This document shows positions 16,310-19,443 of a stretch of DNA of 19,443 nucleotides, in pieces. This stretch comes from F23-B02 sp963625685. Its GTDB lineage: Bacteria; Bacillota; Clostridia; Oscillospirales; Oscillospiraceae. Every line of letters starts with the position of its first letter. Position 1 is the stretch's first letter. Both the position numbers and the translations under genes were made by a program. Where the stretch lies: contig CAVFTR010000021.1 in NCBI GenBank assembly GCA_963625685.1, positions 1 through 19,443 on the forward strand, given 5' to 3'. Under the pieces are notes generated by a model that worked only from the letters and a program-made list of their open reading frames with translations, was not told where the DNA came from and searched no databases.

Positions 16310-17314
16310 TCATTTTACTGTCCACGACATGGGGATGAATATCTCGCCGTACTTTTCCATGGCGTAGCCGTCCGTCATGCCCGATATATAGTCGCACACG
16401 GCGCGGGCCGTGCCCTCCCTCTCGGCGATGAGCTTCATTTCTCCCGCCATTTTTTCGGGATGCTTCAGATAGTAGCCGAAAAGCCCGCCGATGATGCCGT
16501 CGACCTTGCTCTCCTCGCCCTTGGCGATGGGGTTTGTGTACACGTCCGAATACATGAAGGCGTGGAAGAAATCGACCGCCTCCTGCATGTAGGGGCTCAT
16601 TTTTATCTGACCGCCGCCGCTGTTTTCGATGAGGTCGAGCATGATGGAGTTTATCCTCTCGCTGTTGCGCTCGCCGCAGCGCGTGCGAATCATCTCCGGC
16701 ACGTCCTCCGCGCGCAGGATGCCCGCGCGGATGGTGTCGTCAAGATCGTGGTTTATGTACGCTATGCGGTCGGCAAGGCGCACGACCGTGGCCTCGGTGG
16801 TATCGTCCGGCGCGCCGTGCGTGTGATGCAGTATGCCCATGCGCGTTTCATAGCAGAGGTTGAGCCCGCGGCCCTCCCGCTCGAGGATATCGACGACGCG
16901 CAGCGACTGCTCATAGTGCTTGAAGCCCTTTTCGTATATCCTGTTGAGCGCGCGCTCTCCGGCGTGGCCGAAGGGCGTATGCCCGAGGTCGTGGCCGAGC
17001 GCCATCGCCTCGGTGAGGTCCTCGTTCAGGTCGAGCGCCCTCGCTATGGTCCGCGCAAGGCGCGACACCTCCAGCGTATGCGTAAGGCGCGTCCTGTAAT
17101 GGTCGCCCTCCGGGCGGAGGTAGACCTGCGTTTTGTGCTTGAGTCTGCGGAAGGCTTTCGAGTGAGTTATCCTGTCGACGTCGCGCTGGAAGCAGGTGCG
17201 TATCCCGCACTCCTCCTCCGGCTGCGCGCGGCCCCTGGAGTTTTCGGCTCTGACGCCGTACTCGCCGACGAGCGTGCGTTCAAGTATCTCGCGTTTTTCC
17301 CTCGGACAGGTCAT
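16310..17314 (-). CDS. dgt: Deoxyguanosinetriphosphate triphosphohydrolase-like HD protein
   Basis: The product is 334 residues, in the range of the shorter Dgt-like proteins of Bacillota. It carries the HD-domain metal ligands: His79 in RLTHTLEV, His108-Asp109 in GHDLGHTPFGH, and a later Asp in LADRIAYINHDLDD. It also has RDVDRITHSKAFRRLKHKTQV, a Dgt family signature. Such enzymes cut dNTPs to deoxynucleoside and triphosphate, limiting dNTP pools; which dNTP is preferred cannot be read here. GGAGG lies 8 nt before the ATG. It leads the dgt-dnaG-rpoD series common in Clostridia, linking dNTP control to primase and sigma factor. A terminator-like hairpin abuts its ribosome site. Confidence 0.93.
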   Translation of the reverse strand: MTCPREKREILERTLVGEYGVRAENSRGRAQPEEECGIRTCFQRDVDRITHSKAFRRLKHKTQVYLRPEGDHYRTRLTHTLEVSRLARTIARALDLNEDLTEAMALGHDLGHTPFGHAGERALNRIYEKGFKHYEQSLRVVDILEREGRGLNLCYETRMGILHHTHGAPDDTTEATVVRLADRIAYINHDLDDTIRAGILRAEDVPEMIRTRCGERNSERINSIMLDLIENSGGGQIKMSPYMQEAVDFFHAFMYSDVYTNPIAKGEESKVDGIIGGLFGYYLKHPEKMAGEMKLIAEREGTARAVCDYISGMTDGYAMEKYGEIFIPMSWTVK

Positions 17315-17330
17315 GCTTGCCGCCTCCTAT

Positions 17331-17364
17331 CAAAAAAGGTATTAAAGCTCCCTTCAATACCTTT
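17331..17364 (-). terminator. Terminator-like hairpin directly upstream of the dgt ribosome site
   Basis: AAAGGTATT and AATACCTTT (17356-17364 with 17335-17343) form a 9-bp stem with a 12-nt loop, followed on the minus strand by TTTTTT. The T run ends about 4 bp before the dgt Shine-Dalgarno. A weak -10 (TATAAA, 17367-17362) sits at its upstream edge with no matching -35. It is the second of two tandem terminators after the YigZ-family gene and may attenuate dgt. Confidence 0.65.
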
Positions 17365-17401
17365 ATACGACGCAAAGCCGTATTTCCCTTTATTTTTTCA
17401 T

Positions 17402-17436
17402 AAAAAATTTTCGGCGGCACGGAGTGCCGCCGAAAA
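17402..17436 (-). terminator. Intrinsic terminator after the YigZ-family gene
   Basis: TTTTCGGCGGCAC (17408-17420) pairs perfectly with GTGCCGCCGAAAA (17424-17436), a 13-bp GC-rich stem with a 3-nt loop. It is followed on the minus strand by TTTTTT and lies 4 bp after the stop codon. This is a strong terminator for hflX and the YigZ-family gene. Confidence 0.92.
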
Positions 17437-17439
17437 GAG

Positions 17440-18066
17440 CTATCTTATCCTCACCGGCTTGAGCTCGAGACCGGTCACGAGCGCCTCGCTCTGTCCGGCG
17501 CTGAGCTCGGTGACGCGGGCGCGGAAGTCCTCCGTCCCCGCCTCGGGCAGCAGGAGCACAAGGCGCACCTGCGCGCCGTATTCGACCTCCTGCACCGCGC
17601 CGCCGGCGGCCGCGCACTGAGTCTTCATGCGCTCGAGCAGCGAATACGGGCATTTGAGCTCCAGCCTTGCCCATGGCCGCACGGCCGCGATGCCCGCAGC
17701 GTCCAGCGCGTCCTTTGCGCTTTTCGTGTATGCGCGCAGCAGCCCGCCCGTCCCGAGCAGCACGCCGCCGAAGTAGCGCGTCACGACGCACACGACGTTC
17801 TCCACACCCTCGCGCCTGAACACCTCGAGCATCGGCAGTCCCGCCGTGCCCTGAGGCTCGCCGTCGTCGGAGTAGCGCACGGCGCCGCCGCGGATGATAT
17901 AGCACCAGCAGTTGTGCCGCGCGTCGTAGTGCTTTTTCCTCATTTCGTTTATAAACTCGCGCGCCGCCACCTCCGTTTCGGCCGGGCGCACATGACCCAG
18001 AAAGCTCGAGCGCTTTTCAATAAATTCCGCCTCGCCTGCGCCGGCGGGCACGAAATACTCGTTCAA
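17440..18066 (-). CDS. YigZ/IMPACT family protein (UPF0029)
   Basis: The product is 208 residues, the usual length of bacterial YigZ/YvyE proteins. The N-terminal domain has the family motifs RYSDDGEPQGTAGLPML (64-80) and VTRYFGGVLLGTGGLLRAY (95-113), and the C-terminal part is the smaller ferredoxin-like domain. The function is poorly known; the eukaryotic relative IMPACT/YIH1 touches translation control, and a ribosome or nucleic-acid link is often suggested for the bacterial forms. The start is TTG, overlapping the hflX stop as TTGA. AAGGAGG lies 10 nt upstream and the N-terminus (EYFVPAGAGEAEFIEKRSSF) fits the family, so I accept this start. Coupling with hflX suggests a shared translation-related role, which is inference. 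Confidence 0.92.
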   Translation of the reverse strand: MNEYFVPAGAGEAEFIEKRSSFLGHVRPAETEVAAREFINEMRKKHYDARHNCWCYIIRGGAVRYSDDGEPQGTAGLPMLEVFRREGVENVVCVVTRYFGGVLLGTGGLLRAYTKSAKDALDAAGIAAVRPWARLELKCPYSLLERMKTQCAAAGGAVQEVEYGAQVRLVLLLPEAGTEDFRARVTELSAGQSEALVTGLELKPVRIR

Positions 18067-19379
18067 TCCTCCCAGTCCTCCTTGGGCTCGGTGTAGCCGG
18101 GGATGTACTTTTTTATCCTGCCGAAGACCTCCGGAGGCACGGTGACCTCGGCCTTTATCCCGTCGTCGAGATACTCAAGACCCGTCACCGCGGCCTCGCG
18201 CTTTAGAAGGTCCATGACTCCCGCGTCGCAGTACGGTATGTGCAGCGTGACATACCTTTTGCCGCGGTCGAGAAGCTCGGAAAGCCTCTGCACGAGCTCC
18301 TGCACGCCCTCGCCGCTTTTTGCCGACAGGCACACGATATCCTCGCCGTGCGGCAGTATGCCGATATACGCGTCGCACTTGTTGAACACGCGGATGCAGG
18401 GCGTTTTCTCCGCACCGAGCTGGACTATGAGCTCGTCTACGATGCGTGCCTGCTCCTCCCAGTCGGGATTGGAGATGTCTATGACGTGCAGCAGCACGTC
18501 CGCGTAGCTGAGCTCCTCGAGAGTCGCCTTGAAGGCCTCGACCAGATGATGCGGCAGCTTGCGGATAAAGCCGACGGTGTCGGATATGAGCACCTCCGTC
18601 ACCTCGTCGATGCGCAGCCGGCGCGTCGTGGTGTCCAGCGTGTCGAACAGGCGGTCGTTGGCCGGGATGCCCGCGTCGGTCAGGCAGTTTAAAAGCGTCG
18701 ATTTCCCTGCGTTGGTGTAGCCGACGAGGGCGACGACGGGCATGTCGTTTTTCTCGCGCCTGCGGCGCTGGGTCGAGCGCACCTTGCGCACAGCGGCCAG
18801 CTCCTCCTCGAGCTTCTGTATCTTCCTGCGGATGTGGCGGCGGTCGGTCTCGAGCTGAGTTTCGCCGGGGCCGCGCGTGCCGATGGGCGACGAGCCGCCG
18901 GCTGCCGTCTGGCGCACGAGGTGCGTCCACATGCCCGTCAGACGCGGCAGCAGGTATTTGTACTGCGCAAGCTCCACCTGGAGCTGGCCCTCCCTCGTCT
19001 GTGCGCGCTGGGCGAAGATATCGAGGATGAGTCCCGAGCGGTCGAGCACCCTGACGCCGAGCTCCTCGCCGAGCACGCGCATCTGCGAGGGCGACAGCTC
19101 GTTGTCGAATACCGCGAGCTCGCAGTCGTTCATTTCTATAAAGGCCCTGAGCTCGGCGACCTTGCCGTCGCCGATGAAGCTGCGCGGATCGGGCGTCGGG
19201 CGGTTCTGTATCATCATGCCGATCGCCTCGCCGCCGGCCGTTTCGACCAGCGCGGCGAGCTCCTGCATCGAGATCTCGCTCGAGCGCTCCGAGGGCTCCA
19301 TGGACGCGGCCGAAAGTCCGGCCAGCACCGCGCGTTCTATTTTTATATCATTATTCTCTATGGTTATCAGTCCCTGCAT
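18063..19379 (-). CDS. hflX: Ribosome-associated GTPase HflX
   Basis: The product is 438 residues. The N-terminal HflX domain has ERAVLAGL (15-22), the PDPRSFIGDGKVAEL stretch (63-77) and the family hallmark GPGETQLE (170-177). A charged coiled linker (180-210) follows, and then the G domain: G1 GYTNAGKST (220-228), G3 DTVG (267-270), G4 NKCD (333-336) and G5 SAKSG (352-356). HflX binds 50S and splits stalled or heat-damaged 70S ribosomes. The ATG is right for the family N-terminus, but no Shine-Dalgarno precedes it and the promoter's -10 ends only 16 nt away, so the message may be nearly leaderless. It is coupled to the YigZ-family gene. Confidence 0.96.
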   Translation of the reverse strand: MQGLITIENNDIKIERAVLAGLSAASMEPSERSSEISMQELAALVETAGGEAIGMMIQNRPTPDPRSFIGDGKVAELRAFIEMNDCELAVFDNELSPSQMRVLGEELGVRVLDRSGLILDIFAQRAQTREGQLQVELAQYKYLLPRLTGMWTHLVRQTAAGGSSPIGTRGPGETQLETDRRHIRRKIQKLEEELAAVRKVRSTQRRRREKNDMPVVALVGYTNAGKSTLLNCLTDAGIPANDRLFDTLDTTTRRLRIDEVTEVLISDTVGFIRKLPHHLVEAFKATLEELSYADVLLHVIDISNPDWEEQARIVDELIVQLGAEKTPCIRVFNKCDAYIGILPHGEDIVCLSAKSGEGVQELVQRLSELLDRGKRYVTLHIPYCDAGVMDLLKREAAVTGLEYLDDGIKAEVTVPPEVFGRIKKYIPGYTEPKEDWED

Positions 19380-19390
19380 TTATGTTTTAC

Positions 19391-19424
19391 ATTATATTAT
19401 AACAAACGTTCTGCCGCTTGTCAC
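19391..19424 (-). promoter_or_regulatory. Sigma-A promoter of hflX
   Basis: GTGACA (19424-19419) and TATAAT (19401-19396) are spaced by 17 bp. A second TATAAT overlaps at 19396-19391. Transcription should start about 10 nt or fewer before the hflX ATG. Confidence 0.7.
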
Positions 19425-19443
19425 GCAAATATGAGCGGATGCG

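Overview
The window looks like core chromosome of a GC-rich Bacillota (Clostridia, probably Oscillospiraceae-like). The evidence is strong AGGAGG-type ribosome sites, sigma-A promoters with TTGACA and TATAAT/TAAAAT boxes, a CIRCE operator before hrcA-grpE-dnaK-dnaJ, a DnaK without the Gram-negative N-terminal insertion, and the order dgt-dnaG-rpoD. No tRNA, rRNA, CRISPR array, insertion sequence or phage gene was seen. Placement is inference from gene content and style; no search was run.

Left part (1-5530) is a nucleoside uptake and salvage locus. On the minus strand, deoD is followed by a BMP-family lipoprotein, an intrinsic terminator, and a nucleoside-type ABC ATPase whose last residues lie beyond the left edge. 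Divergent from deoD, on the plus strand, are udk and tdk, followed by a 5'-truncated polysaccharide deacetylase remnant and a bidirectional terminator.

Middle (5538-7910, minus strand): a MarR-type regulator, a terminator, then a two-gene aconitase X operon (catalytic subunit and swivel subunit with a 4-nt overlap). The marR and acnX promoters both read TTGACA-17-TAAAAT and both carry dyads, so regulation by this MarR is plausible but unproven. The AcnX substrate is not given by the context.

Right part (7923-19443, minus strand): the heat-shock operon hrcA-grpE-dnaK-dnaJ, driven by a promoter overlapped by CIRCE; the macromolecular synthesis genes dgt, dnaG and rpoD; and hflX with a YigZ/IMPACT-family gene. 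A palindromic extragenic repeat sits between dgt and dnaG. Two intrinsic terminators in tandem separate the YigZ-family gene from dgt, the second abutting the dgt ribosome site.

I see no strong case for a wholly new system. The points most worth a second look are the AcnX/MarR module of unknown substrate, the repeat inside the dgt-dnaG-rpoD cluster, the terminator placed against the dgt ribosome site, the deacetylase remnant at the end of tdk, and the near-leaderless hflX start.
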